From contig NZ_JAMBNQ010000021.1 in NCBI RefSeq assembly GCF_023715155.1, positions 1-64,000 on the forward strand: a DNA stretch of 64,000 nt, written 5' to 3'. Every line of letters begins with the position of its first letter. Position 1 is the stretch's first letter. The stretch is from Neobacillus mesonae. Its GTDB lineage: Bacteria > Bacillota > Bacilli > Bacillales > Cytobacillaceae. The position numbers and the translations under genes were made by a program. Positions 17,609 to 25,780 of this stretch are shown here, piece after piece. The notes under the pieces were generated by a model. That model searched no databases. It was not told the DNA's origin and saw nothing but the letters and a program-made list of their open reading frames with translations.

Positions 17609-18022
17609 GTGTTGAAATGGCATAAACAAATTCTTTCAATGATCCAAGAACGTCAAGATAAAAAAGTAGCATTAGCAGTGGATACCTCAAGTAATGAAGC
17701 CCCTGTTATCCTTATTAATAACATCGTTAAACTTTTTGAAACCGTAAAGCCGGACACGATTTTAGTACAGGCTGATTTTAAAATTAGAAGCATTGCCCCG
17801 GTAAAAAGCAATACCATTAAATATCATACTCATGGGAAATCTTCTTATACGTTAGTACTCGAGTGGGCCAAAGAGGAAAAAATAGATACCTTGTTCTATA
17901 TTACCGATGTTACCGGCTTCCTGCCAGAAGATATAGAAAAGGTTGATTTTGAGATGTTCTGGCTGGTATCAGGTACTTTCAAACCGAGAATCCCGTTTGG
18001 AAAGGCAATTAAAGTGGCATAA
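17609..18022 (+). CDS. Stand-alone VWA-like (DUF2201 C-terminal-type) domain protein
   Basis: This 137-residue protein begins with a strand motif ALAVDTSSNEAPV and later has TILVQADFKI, LVLEWAKEEKIDTLFYITD and a C-terminal PFGKAIKVA. These match the VWA-like C-terminal half of the putative metallopeptidases of the DUF2201 family, which are usually about 400 residues. Here only that half exists, and the metal-site motif DTSGS is altered to DTSSN. The start is GTG 17609 or TTG 17612, behind AAAAAGGGGG. It may be a degenerate or repurposed domain; the function is unknown. Confidence 0.65.
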   Translation: MLKWHKQILSMIQERQDKKVALAVDTSSNEAPVILINNIVKLFETVKPDTILVQADFKIRSIAPVKSNTIKYHTHGKSSYTLVLEWAKEEKIDTLFYITDVTGFLPEDIEKVDFEMFWLVSGTFKPRIPFGKAIKVA

Positions 18023-18030
18023 ACAGAAGC

Positions 18031-18063
18031 AGGCTGTTCTAAAATTTTTAGGACAGTCTTTTT
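18031..18063 (+). terminator. Intrinsic terminator
   Basis: AGGCTGTTCT pairs with AGGACAGTCT (two G-U pairs) followed by T5. Confidence 0.7.
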
Positions 18064-18138
18064 ATGGTTAAAAATTGTAACCATGGCTCTTTTCGTAGAA
18101 AATAAGGTATATAAAATTCTTAGGGAAAAGGGATGATT

Positions 18139-18555
18139 ATGATGAAATTCGTATTTTGGATGTTAAAAATAGCACTCCTCCCATTTCTTATGTTCTTAGG
18201 CACTATTTTTATGAAAGATGCCGGCTGGTGGGTCATCATTATTTGTGTCGTCCTTTTTATTCTAGTCAATGGATGGATTGATCGAAAAATTAATCGATAT
18301 AATCATCAATACTTTACAAATAAGTTCCCCGTTTTAGAGAGCTTAAAGTATGGACAAATTATTACGGTTGAATTAGGAAATGGAAAGATACTTGCCAATC
18401 GTATTTTCGCTGCCGCTCTTAGTTCAGAAATTTTAATTGGTACCAAACCTGTTACTGATAATCAATTGGAGGAATTTTTAACAGGGATTAAGAAAACACA
18501 ATGGGTTAAGCTCAAAAAGATAAAATCGATAAAGATCATAAAGCACTCTCTATAA
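18139..18555 (+). CDS. Uncharacterised membrane protein
   Basis: About 138 residues. Two N-terminal membrane helices (roughly residues 4-20 and 28-45) are followed by a soluble, lysine-rich C-terminal domain of about 85 residues. I recognise no family. Three clustered in-frame starts (18133, 18139, 18142) follow AAAAGGG; 18139 gives the best spacing. It stands alone between a terminator and a convergent small gene. Confidence 0.6.
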   Translation: MMKFVFWMLKIALLPFLMFLGTIFMKDAGWWVIIICVVLFILVNGWIDRKINRYNHQYFTNKFPVLESLKYGQIITVELGNGKILANRIFAAALSSEILIGTKPVTDNQLEEFLTGIKKTQWVKLKKIKSIKIIKHSL

Positions 18556-18583
18556 TAACACCTTTATTTATATCACCAAACCA

Positions 18584-18766
18584 TTACAACGATGAAAAGA
18601 TCAGGAATATGAAGCTAAAGAGAAATAGAAAAGTCAGGACAGCTCCAAATACCACTTGATTTTGGATACTATGATCCTTTCTTAGTTTGTATAACAATGA
18701 TATAAGATTTAAAAACCACAATACCCCTAACAAGGGAATAATCATTAACCACATGAATAAATCCAA
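18584..18766 (-). CDS. Small membrane protein (60 residues)
   Basis: The protein has two hydrophobic helices (LFMWLMIIPLLGVLWFLN and VVFGAVLTFLFLFSF) separated by a basic loop. The TTG start is eight bases after GAGGGG on the minus strand, good spacing for a real gene. No family is recognised. An overlapping ATG at 18773 is in another frame and too close to the ribosome site. Confidence 0.45.
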   Translation of the reverse strand: MDLFMWLMIIPLLGVLWFLNLISLLYKLRKDHSIQNQVVFGAVLTFLFLFSFIFLIFSSL

Positions 18767-18917
18767 TAGCCATGCCCCTCTTTTCTATATTAAAGATATA
18801 ATTTATTTTATTCGCTAATAATAAGAAGTTTTCCTGTTTCATTTTTTAGAAAAGGAAGGATTTGGATTTTAATTTGTTGAAATAGTAGTAAACGGAAACT
18901 GGTTAAGGAGTGATGAG

Positions 18918-19439
18918 GTGTCAAAAAGGAACCGATCAGCTGGGGGAAATCTATTTTAATTGCGCTGGGGATAACGTTAGCGGTTAGGAACTTCTTTTTT
19001 TCTCCTGACATTGTCGAAGGCTCTTCGATGGAACCTGCCTTGCATAATCAGGAAAAGATGTTTGTGAATAAGTCGGTTGATTTTTCCAGATGGGATATTG
19101 TAATTATTAAAGGTCAGGTGGATAATTATGTAAAAAGAGTAATTGGCTTTCCTGGAGACAAGGCGGAGATGAAAAATGACCAATTATTGATTAATGATAA
19201 GGTTTTTAAGGAACCATATCTTTCTCATAATTTGAAAATGGCACAAAAACTCGGAAGCCGGTTAACAGGAGATTTTGGTCCCATCATTGTTCCACGACAC
19301 CACTATTTTGTAATGGGGGACAATCGATTTATACAGCAGGGACAGCCGCAATGGTCTTGGATATATTAAAGATGATACCCTTATTGGTAAAAGTGAATTT
19401 GTACTTTTTCCATTTACTGATGTAAGACTTGTCAAATAA
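18918..19439 (+). pseudogene. lepB: Signal peptidase I, frameshifted twice
   Basis: The family is clear: a membrane helix region (ILIALGITLAVRNFFF), EGSSMEPAL with the catalytic Ser, YVKRVIGFPGD with the catalytic Lys, and VMGDNR. Two lesions break the frame. Near the GTG start the tract at 18923-18927 has five A where six would restore the frame (MSKKEPISWGK). At about 19332 one extra T breaks the frame; removing it gives NSRDSRNGLGYIKDD and an intact C-terminus ending RLVK. Catalytic residues are preserved, so the decay is recent. Other signal peptidase copies are expected elsewhere in the genome. Confidence 0.85.
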
Positions 19440-19458
19440 TTTTTGGAGGGATCTTTAA

Positions 19459-20205
19459 ATGGCAACAATTGATTTACAGAAAAAAAGTGTAAAAATTGTT
19501 TTAGAAAAGAAGAATTTGGTCAAGGTCAGGGCAAGAGTAGGTCTTGTGCTTGATATAACTGGCTCGATGCGAAACTTGTATAAGAGTGGCACTGTTCAAA
19601 GTGTGGTTGAGCGTATTTTGGCTATCGCCTCCCAATTTGATGATGATGGCCTTTTGGATGTCTGGGTATATGATAACGAGTTTTCAAGGTTAAAGCCCGT
19701 GACAGAAAGGGATTTTGAGGGATATGTGAATCGGATTATTTTGGAGGACGACTTGGTCCATAAATTTGGCAGAAATGATGAGCCGCCTGTCATGAAGGAC
19801 GTAATTAAAAAGTATCTGGAAGAAGAACAAAGTGAGGATCCTGCCTATATTGTTTTTATCAATGACGGAGGCTGCAAGAAAACAATTAAACCGTTAATTG
19901 AAAGCTCGGCTAAATATCCAATTTTTTGGCAGTTTGTCGGAATTGGCAATGGAAATTTTGAATTTCTTAAGAAATTAGACACTTTGGAAGGAAGAATCGT
20001 AGATAATGCCAACTTTTTACATATCCCTGAGATAGACAAAATTTCAGATAGTGAGCTGTATGATTCTTTATTAAATGAATTTCCAAGCTGGATTCAAGAA
20101 GCAAGAGCAAAGGGAATCCTCAAAGAGAAAGAAACAGTGCAGCCAGCAGCTAAGGAGCCTGAAGCGAAAAGAAAGGGGCTTTTAGGTAAATTATTTGGAA
20201 GATAG
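19459..20205 (+). CDS. VWA-domain protein, TerF/TerY-like
   Basis: A 248-residue cytoplasmic protein. A von Willebrand A domain has the metal-site motif LDITGSMRN (near residue 31) and the later strand YIVFINDGG. It ends in a basic, proline/alanine linker and a GLLGKLFGR tail. The family belongs to the tellurite-resistance-associated VWA proteins, thought to be stress-related scaffolds. The ATG follows TGGAGGGA. No ter genes are adjacent here. Confidence 0.82.
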   Translation: MATIDLQKKSVKIVLEKKNLVKVRARVGLVLDITGSMRNLYKSGTVQSVVERILAIASQFDDDGLLDVWVYDNEFSRLKPVTERDFEGYVNRIILEDDLVHKFGRNDEPPVMKDVIKKYLEEEQSEDPAYIVFINDGGCKKTIKPLIESSAKYPIFWQFVGIGNGNFEFLKKLDTLEGRIVDNANFLHIPEIDKISDSELYDSLLNEFPSWIQEARAKGILKEKETVQPAAKEPEAKRKGLLGKLFGR

Positions 20206-20231
20206 GTCGATTAGCCAAAAGGAAGAATGAA

Positions 20232-20413
20232 ATGAGATAAATCATTGCACTTGGAGGCGGAGGGTTCCTGGTGGAACCGGATAATCTGCGATTAGACACA
20301 TAAATATTGAAACAATCTGTATACGAGATTATTGCTCAAGACCTAATACAAAAGCATATCGTGTTTCTTTTGATAGGGAAATTGCCGGTTCAGAACGTAA
20401 GGAAAAGTACTAG
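20232..20413 (+). pseudogene. Peptidase E (S51) remnant
   Basis: The start reads MR-stop-IIALGGGGF, then VEPDNLRLD, which is the N-terminus of peptidase E (normally MRQIIALGGGGF). The Gln codon is now TAA, and a second stop follows after LDT. Near 20350-20410 a segment reading NTKAYRVSFDREIAG resembles the C-terminal end of the same family. About 150 residues in between are missing. It is therefore a deleted, non-functional relic. Confidence 0.7.
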
Positions 20414-20492
20414 GGTGCCTATTTTAGCCGTATTTTATCAGCAGAAAAAGGATTATTTTTATCATTTAATAAAATGACATTGAACGGATTAA

Positions 20493-20519
20493 GGAGCTGT
20501 ATTTCGCAGCTCTTTTTTT
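20493..20519 (+). terminator. Intrinsic terminator
   Basis: GAGCTG pairs with CAGCTC around a short loop, followed by T7. Confidence 0.8.
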
Positions 20520-20544
20520 GTACGGCCCAATTTAGAATGTCAGA

Positions 20545-20598
20545 TTGACATATACAGTTCAGCTGTATAAAATATAACTATACAGTTAAACTATATAG
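20545..20598 (+). promoter_or_regulatory. Promoter and two operators of the padR operon
   Basis: TTGACA (20545-20550), 17 bp, then TAAAAT (20568-20573). A perfect palindrome TATACAG-N5-CTGTATA (20551-20569) fills the spacer, and a second near-palindrome CTATACAG-N5-CTATATAG lies at 20578-20598. The layout implies autorepression by the PadR protein. Confidence 0.78.
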
Positions 20599-20627
20599 TT
20601 AGACGTAATTAAAGGCAGGAGAAATCA

Positions 20628-20942
20628 ATGAAACGTGATAAGCAGCTTCCACTTACGGAAACAGTATATTATATCCTCTTGGCATTATTAGAGCCAGCAC
20701 ATGGTTATTTAATTTTACAGAAAGTGGAGGAACTCAGCGGAGGGCAGGTAAGGATGGCAGCCGGGACATTGTATGGTGCCATTGAAAATCTATTAAAGCT
20801 TAAATTTATTCAGCCTGTCCCGAGTGATGACAGCAGACGTAAAGTTTACTTAATAACCGATAGAGGGAAAGAGATACTGCATCTTGATCTTGAAAGAATG
20901 AAGCATATGATTCAAATAACGGAAAAAACATTCATAACATAA
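20628..20942 (+). CDS. PadR-family transcriptional regulator
   Basis: A 104-residue winged-helix protein with the PadR pattern YYILLALLEPAHGYLI, the wing region AAGTLYGAIENLLKL and RRKVYLITDRGKEIL. It lacks the long C-terminal extension of larger PadR proteins, typical of the short subfamily. Its ATG follows GCAGGAG. It is followed after 15 bp by a DUF2812 membrane protein, the usual partner of such regulators. It probably represses this two-gene operon through the two palindromes upstream. Confidence 0.9.
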   Translation: MKRDKQLPLTETVYYILLALLEPAHGYLILQKVEELSGGQVRMAAGTLYGAIENLLKLKFIQPVPSDDSRRKVYLITDRGKEILHLDLERMKHMIQITEKTFIT

Positions 20943-20957
20943 AAATGAGGTGAAACA

Positions 20958-21569
20958 ATGAGAAGATTTAAGCATTTCTTGGACTTTGAGAAAGAAGCGA
21001 ATTGGTTAAAACAAATGGCTGCTAATGGCTATGAATTAACAGGAAAGTCTTGGGGATATCGTTTTATGAAGACAAAGCCAGAAAATGTGAATATAAAGAT
21101 TGATTATCGGACATTTAAAAAGCAGGCTGATTTTGTTGATTATTGCACACTATTTGAGGATTGCGGATGGAAACATATTGCCGGAACGAAAAATTCAGGT
21201 GCCCAGTATTTTAAAAAGATTAGAGAGTATGCCAGTGAAGATATCTTTTCAGATGTTGATTCTAAGGCGGGCAGATACAAAAGGCTGTCAAACATGTATA
21301 TCTCCATAGCCATGTGTTATTTGCCAATTTTTGCTGCTCTAATCATGACAAATGCTATCGATGCAGGAGCTCTATTAAACCCAAAAGAGTTATACTTTAC
21401 ACCTGGGTTATGGGAAAAGGCAGGATTTGAATTTTGGCAGGCTTTTCTTTTTGAAACACCATTTGCCTTAATAAGGGGGGCAACTTGGGCGGCACTGCCT
21501 ATCATGATCATTTTATTCTTGACTTTTGGCAGAAGAGCAGAACAGCAATATAAGAAATTAATCAGGTGA
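20958..21569 (+). CDS. DUF2812 membrane protein
   Basis: A 203-residue protein. The N-terminal DUF2812 region (about 1-100, with WLKQMAANGYEL and YRFMKTKPENV) is soluble. Two membrane helices follow (about 115-133 and 168-190). The family is almost always paired with a short PadR regulator, as here, and is thought to respond to membrane or drug stress; no activity is known. It ends in front of a strong terminator. Confidence 0.85.
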   Translation: MRRFKHFLDFEKEANWLKQMAANGYELTGKSWGYRFMKTKPENVNIKIDYRTFKKQADFVDYCTLFEDCGWKHIAGTKNSGAQYFKKIREYASEDIFSDVDSKAGRYKRLSNMYISIAMCYLPIFAALIMTNAIDAGALLNPKELYFTPGLWEKAGFEFWQAFLFETPFALIRGATWAALPIMIILFLTFGRRAEQQYKKLIR

Positions 21570-21577
21570 TATATTAT

Positions 21578-21614
21578 ATCCGCTGCATTTACGGTGCAGC
21601 GGATGTGTTTTTTT
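21578..21614 (+). terminator. Intrinsic terminator
   Basis: ATCCGCTGC pairs with GCAGCGGAT and is followed, after GTG, by T7. Confidence 0.88.
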
Positions 21615-21694
21615 AGCAGGCTAGAATAATTATTTAAGACAAAATTCCCGAGAAATTAGTTTGAATATTATAAAACTTGTTTTATAATATTATG

Positions 21695-21723
21695 TGTTAA
21701 CTATATTAACTTTAAGGTTAACA
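21695..21723 (+). promoter_or_regulatory. BirA operator of bioB
   Basis: TGTTAAC-N15-GTTAACA matches the Bacillus BirA box. A promoter (TTGAAT at 21661, TATAAT at 21683, spacing 16) ends just upstream, so biotin-loaded BirA would block transcription near its start. Confidence 0.88.
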
Positions 21724-21744
21724 AAAATAAAATGAGGTGATATT

Positions 21745-22758
21745 GTGAATTGGACCAGTCTGGCTGAAGATGTAATTGAAGGATATGAACTAACAAAAGA
21801 GGAAGCAAAGGGAATTTTATTTTCAAAGGACGAAGAAATTCTCTCTCTCGTAAATGCAGCCTATGAAATTCGCAGACATTATTACAGCAATAAGGTGAAA
21901 CTAAATCTCATCATTAATGCGAAAAGTGGATTATGCCCAGAGGATTGCGGCTACTGTGCTCAATCCATTAAAGCCAAGACGGAAATTGATCGGTATACCC
22001 TTATCAGCAAACAAACAATCGTCGAAGGAGCAAAGGAGGCTAAGAAAAATAAAATTGGTACATATTGTATTGTCATGAGCGGGCGCAAGCCGACCAATAA
22101 TGAAGTAGATACTGTAATCTCTGCAGTAGAAGAAATTAAAAGTGAAGTTGAACAAATCAAAATATGTGCCTGCATGGGACTTGTGTCAGAAGAACAGGCT
22201 CAAAAGCTGAAGACTGCAGGTGTTGACCGCTTTAATCATAATATCAATACGAGTGCCAATCATCATGCCAACATTACTACAACACATGATTATGACGATC
22301 GGGTACATACAATAGAAAATGTGAAAAAAGCAGGGATATCACCATGTTCCGGCGTTATTTGCGGCATGGGAGAAACCGAAGATGATATTGTAGAAATGGC
22401 ATTTGCTTTAAAAGAGCTGGATGCGGACTCTATCCCGGTGAACTTTCTTCACCCAATCACCGGAACCAAACTGGAGAATATGGATGACCTAACACCTATT
22501 CGCTGTTTGAAAATTTTAGCCTTGTTCCGTTTTATCAATCCAACAAAAGAGATTCGCATTTCCGGAGGACGCGAATTCAATTTACGTTCGCTTCAGAACT
22601 TAGGCCTATTTATTGCCAACTCCATTTTTGTCGGTGACTATTTAACAACCGACGGACAGCCGGCAATAGAAGACTACCAATTGATTCAAGACCTAGGCTT
22701 TGAAATTGAAGACAACGCATTCGAAGTAGAAAGCCAGAACTTTGCAAAATCTCTTTGA
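21745..22758 (+). CDS. bioB: Biotin synthase
   Basis: A 337-residue radical SAM enzyme that inserts sulfur into dethiobiotin. The 4Fe-4S motif [11 protein letters not shown] (near residue 59) is intact, as are further family motifs [22 protein letters not shown] and [10 protein letters not shown]. The GTG start follows TGAGGTGAT. No other bio gene is nearby; the remaining pathway must be elsewhere, or the cell imports dethiobiotin. Regulation by BirA is supported by the operator just upstream. Confidence 0.96.
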   Translation: MNWTSLAEDVIEGYELTKEEAKGILFSKDEEILSLVNAAYEIRRHYYSNKVKLNLIINAKSGLCPEDCGYCAQSIKAKTEIDRYTLISKQTIVEGAKEAKKNKIGTYCIVMSGRKPTNNEVDTVISAVEEIKSEVEQIKICACMGLVSEEQAQKLKTAGVDRFNHNINTSANHHANITTTHDYDDRVHTIENVKKAGISPCSGVICGMGETEDDIVEMAFALKELDADSIPVNFLHPITGTKLENMDDLTPIRCLKILALFRFINPTKEIRISGGREFNLRSLQNLGLFIANSIFVGDYLTTDGQPAIEDYQLIQDLGFEIEDNAFEVESQNFAKSL

Positions 22759-22774
22759 ACCTGATGGTGTGTAA

Positions 22775-23035
22775 GACCTCACCAATAGCTCTTAAGGACA
22801 AAACTGGTGGATAAAACGATGAAACTGTCTTTAATAAGGCGTCTTAAAGACAAAACAAGCGAGGAACCGGCAAAACAGTCTTTAAAAGAGCGCCTTAAGG
22901 ACAAAGATAAAACGATGAAACAGTCTTTAATGAGGTGTCTTGAGGACAAAACAAGCGGGTGAACCAGCAAAGCAGTCTTTAAAAAAGCCCCTTATAGATA
23001 ACCAGCAAAGAAACTGAAAAGCCTTTCTTTAAACA
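22775..23035 (+). repeat. Tandem array 2: degenerate 52-bp-type units
   Basis: Recurring GTCTTTAA lies at 22827, 22878, 22923 and 22974 (steps 51, 45, 51), and a decayed unit follows. Three units contain an 8/9/8 hairpin: GTCTTTAA with TTAAAGAC, TTAAGGAC or TTGAGGAC as right arm (e.g. 22827-22851, 22878-22902, 22923-22947). The loops are TAAGGCGTC, AAGAGCGCC and TGAGGTGTC. It fills the 357-bp gap between bioB and the convergent aminotransferase gene; some units carry short deletions. Confidence 0.85.
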
Positions 23036-23064
23036 ACGTCCCTATGAAACAAAACCAATCTAAA

Positions 23065-23100
23065 AAATCCTGTTCTGAACAAACGTTTCAGAACAGGATT
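23065..23100. terminator. Bidirectional terminator-like hairpin
   Basis: AATCCTGTTCTGAA pairs perfectly with TTCAGAACAGGATT (14 bp) between convergent genes. T-tracts are short on both sides. Confidence 0.75.
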
Positions 23101-23115
23101 TATCCTTCTATTAAT

Positions 23116-24273
23116 TTATTTCTGCTGTGCGGCCAGGAACACATTTTGTGCTGCCTTCACACCTGCTCCGGGTTCAAAGGAGTAATTGAAATCCTGCAAT
23201 CCAGCTTCCAAAAGGGAAACGGCCTGGAGAATATCACTAGGGAAGCAGTAACCCATGTGGCCGAAGCGGAACATTTTTCCTTCCAAATGTCCAAGACCAC
23301 CGGCAAAATCAAGATGGTATTTCTTTTTCAAATGCCCTAAGAATGCCTTAAGGTCTAATCCATCCGGGGTTAGAATGGCTGTAATAGTCGGTGAAGCATG
23401 TTCATCAGAAGTCAGCAGTCCAATGGAAAGAGCCTTCATCGATTCACGAACCATATTTTTCATTAATTCATGCCGGGCGACTGTCTGTGAAAATCCGCCT
23501 TCCTCTTCAATTAAATCACAAACCGCGGAAAGGCCGTAAATCAGTGATATGGCAGGAGTATTTGGGGTCATGCCTTTCTTGGCCCATTCGCGATAACTGA
23601 CTAAATTTAGATAATAGGATGGGGTCTGATTTTTTTCAATCACTTCCCATGCCCGGTCACTCACACTAATAAGGGCAAGACCTGGAGGAAGCATCATGGC
23701 TTTTTGGGAACCCGTTACTAAAATATCAATGCCCCATTGGTCCATTTCAGCAGGGGCACCGCCTATGCAGCTGACTCCATCAACAATAAATAGAGCGTCC
23801 GTTTGATTGCGGACAACTTCAGCCAATTGTTCAATAGGGTTTAAAATTCCTGTTGAGGTTTCATTATAAGTTGCAAAGACGGCCTTAATGTTTGATAAAG
23901 GTTTTAAAAATGCCCCAAGTTCTTCAGCACTGCAAGCTTCGCCCCAGGCTTTTTCCAGCTTATGTACTTGGAAGCCAAATTTCTCGCAAATAGAGACAAA
24001 ATAGTTGCCGAAGGCGCCAACGGTAATAACAACTACCTCTTCCCCGGGGGAAACTGTATTAACCGCAGCCGCTTCTAATGCTGCAGTACCACCTGATGGG
24101 ATGAGTAAGATATCCTGCTTTGTTCCAAAAATAGGTTTTACACGATTCGTTGTTTCACGGTAAAGCTGCACAAACTCCTCACTGCGGTGGCTCATCATAT
24201 CTTGGTTCATCGCCAGCTGTACCTTTTTCGGTATAGGTGTAGGTCCAGGATGTCGTAAAATATTAGAATACAT
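23116..24273 (-). CDS. Class V aminotransferase, alanine/serine-glyoxylate type (PucG-like)
   Basis: A 385-residue PLP enzyme. The N-terminus has the family motif HPGPTPIPKKV, then SHRSEEF. The PLP lysine lies in VTGSQKAMMLPPG (near 195), and FRFGHMGYC is near the C-terminus. It would transfer an amino group to glyoxylate or pyruvate, or act as ureidoglycine-glyoxylate aminotransferase; the sequence does not decide. I use the ATG at 24273, six bases after GGAGGG, rather than the longer frame beginning 24306. No purine-catabolic genes are adjacent. Confidence 0.88.
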   Translation of the reverse strand: MYSNILRHPGPTPIPKKVQLAMNQDMMSHRSEEFVQLYRETTNRVKPIFGTKQDILLIPSGGTAALEAAAVNTVSPGEEVVVITVGAFGNYFVSICEKFGFQVHKLEKAWGEACSAEELGAFLKPLSNIKAVFATYNETSTGILNPIEQLAEVVRNQTDALFIVDGVSCIGGAPAEMDQWGIDILVTGSQKAMMLPPGLALISVSDRAWEVIEKNQTPSYYLNLVSYREWAKKGMTPNTPAISLIYGLSAVCDLIEEEGGFSQTVARHELMKNMVRESMKALSIGLLTSDEHASPTITAILTPDGLDLKAFLGHLKKKYHLDFAGGLGHLEGKMFRFGHMGYCFPSDILQAVSLLEAGLQDFNYSFEPGAGVKAAQNVFLAAQQK

Positions 24274-24401
24274 ACATTTCCCTCCAGCTTCGTGAAATAT
24301 TAGCAATTTTCAAGTAAAATTATAACAAATCTTTGCAGAAAAATCTTTTAAAAGAAGAAAGGCTGATTCCCATAAGGAAAAAGCCTATCAAAATTCAAAA
24401 T

Positions 24402-24680
24402 TTAAGGAATCATAAATGTCAGGACGGTATTCAGTAGCCAAACGATGATTCCAATCATCACAACTAGGAACATACTATGTTTAATCGTAAAGCGGAAAAG
24501 CTCTGATTCTTTACCAACAAGACCAACGGCTGCACAGGAAGCTGCAATCGATTGCGGTGAAATCATTTTTCCGGTAACGCCGCCGGATGAGTTAGCAGCG
24601 AGTGCTAAAATTGGATTCATGCCGATTAACTCCGCATTAACCTTTTGCAAGTTGGAGAACAATGGTGTTAATCTGATGAT
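24402..24680 (-). pseudogene. lutP: L-lactate permease (LutP/LctP), C-terminal fragment
   Basis: The minus strand encodes [11 protein letters not shown], then [42 protein letters not shown] and a final membrane helix. This is the last 90 or so residues of a lactate permease, which normally exceeds 500. The preceding 80 bp are AT-rich, with no further similarity, so most of the gene is deleted. The fragment lies beside lutR-lutABC, the place lutP occupies near lutR in B. subtilis, so an ancestral lactate-uptake gene was lost here. Confidence 0.8.
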
Positions 24681-24848
24681 TGATGTCCAAAAGGAAGATT
24701 TTATTAAAATCACAATATCAAAATTATTATTTTTTAATATTCTTATTTTGATAATCAGAAAGGTATATACCAAGTAGATGAAAACCTTTTGAAAATAGGT
24801 ATAATATTATTGCGTCCTAGTGGATGAATTATTTAAAGGGGCTCTTTT

Positions 24849-25583
24849 ATGAATTATAAAAAAATAAAACCAAAAAAAATATATGAGGAAGTTGCTGAGG
24901 CAATCCATGAAATGATTCGCTCAGGCCAGCTTAAACCTGGTGATAAACTTGACTCGGTACAACTGCTGGCTGAAAATTTTCAAGTTGGCCGTTCAGCCAT
25001 TCGTGAGGCACTGACTTCATTGCGGGCAATGGGACTTATTGAAATGAGGCAGGGAGAAGGAACATATGTAAAGGAATTTGAGAAAGATCAAATTGCTTTT
25101 CCGTTATCAACTGCTATTTTAATGAATAAGGAAGATATTGCTGAATTAGTTGAAGTACGGAAAATTGTTGAAAGCGGAATGGCCGCGGCGGCTGCCCAAA
25201 AAAGAAATGATGAACATCTATCAATGATGGAGGCTGCCCTTGAAGCGATGCTGGGGGCAAAAGGAGACGAGGAACTGGGAGAAACTGCGGATTTGCAATT
25301 CCACATGGCGCTGGCTGCGGCCGCTCAAAACCAATTATTGTTAAGTTTAATGAATCATGTTTCAGAGCTCATGATAGAAACAATGAGGGAAACACGCAGG
25401 GTTTGGCTGTTTTCCAAAGAAACTACCACTGAGCAATTATATAAAGAGCATTTTGCTATTTATGAAGCTATCAAAGCAAAAAATGAAGAGGCAGCAAGAG
25501 ATAGCATGATCCTCCACATCGAGAATGTCAATGCGATTTTAGGAAAGTACTACCAGCACACAACAAAGTTTAATGGGGAATAA
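24849..25583 (+). CDS. lutR: GntR/FadR-type regulator of lactate utilisation
   Basis: A 244-residue protein. It has an N-terminal winged helix (FQVGRSAIREALTSLRAMGLI, then RQGEGTYV) and a C-terminal FadR-type all-helical sensor domain (FCD, with metal-ligand candidates in DLQFHMALA and HIENVNAI). It lies directly upstream of lutABC, which it is expected to repress until lactate binds. The ATG follows AAAGGGG. A terminator is not evident before lutA, but a new operator and promoter are. Confidence 0.86.
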   Translation: MNYKKIKPKKIYEEVAEAIHEMIRSGQLKPGDKLDSVQLLAENFQVGRSAIREALTSLRAMGLIEMRQGEGTYVKEFEKDQIAFPLSTAILMNKEDIAELVEVRKIVESGMAAAAAQKRNDEHLSMMEAALEAMLGAKGDEELGETADLQFHMALAAAAQNQLLLSLMNHVSELMIETMRETRRVWLFSKETTTEQLYKEHFAIYEAIKAKNEEAARDSMILHIENVNAILGKYYQHTTKFNGE

Positions 25584-25723
25584 ACTCACATTCAAAAGGA
25601 CTCCGGTCCTAATAAGAACCCTTTTCCTGAATCTTTAAATAGAAAAGAGACTAGACTTTTTTTGGGAAGCTCTTTCTAATCTTGATTCCTTTGGTGTAAA
25701 ATATAGAATATTAATATTTTTTA

Positions 25724-25736
25724 GTCATCAGATGAC
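25724..25736 (+). promoter_or_regulatory. Candidate LutR operator before lutA
   Basis: GTCATC-A-GATGAC is a perfect palindrome 45 bp before lutA and just after a plausible promoter (TTGATT 25682, TAGAAT 25704, spacing 16). Assignment to LutR is inferred from position. Confidence 0.6.
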
Positions 25737-25780
25737 CTGTTAAGTTATATAAAAAGAATCTTTTTAAGGGGAAGAGAAAA

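Noticed and set aside
24445..24777. 110-codon plus-strand frame
   Set aside because: Antisense of the lactate permease fragment, which has clear similarity on the minus strand.
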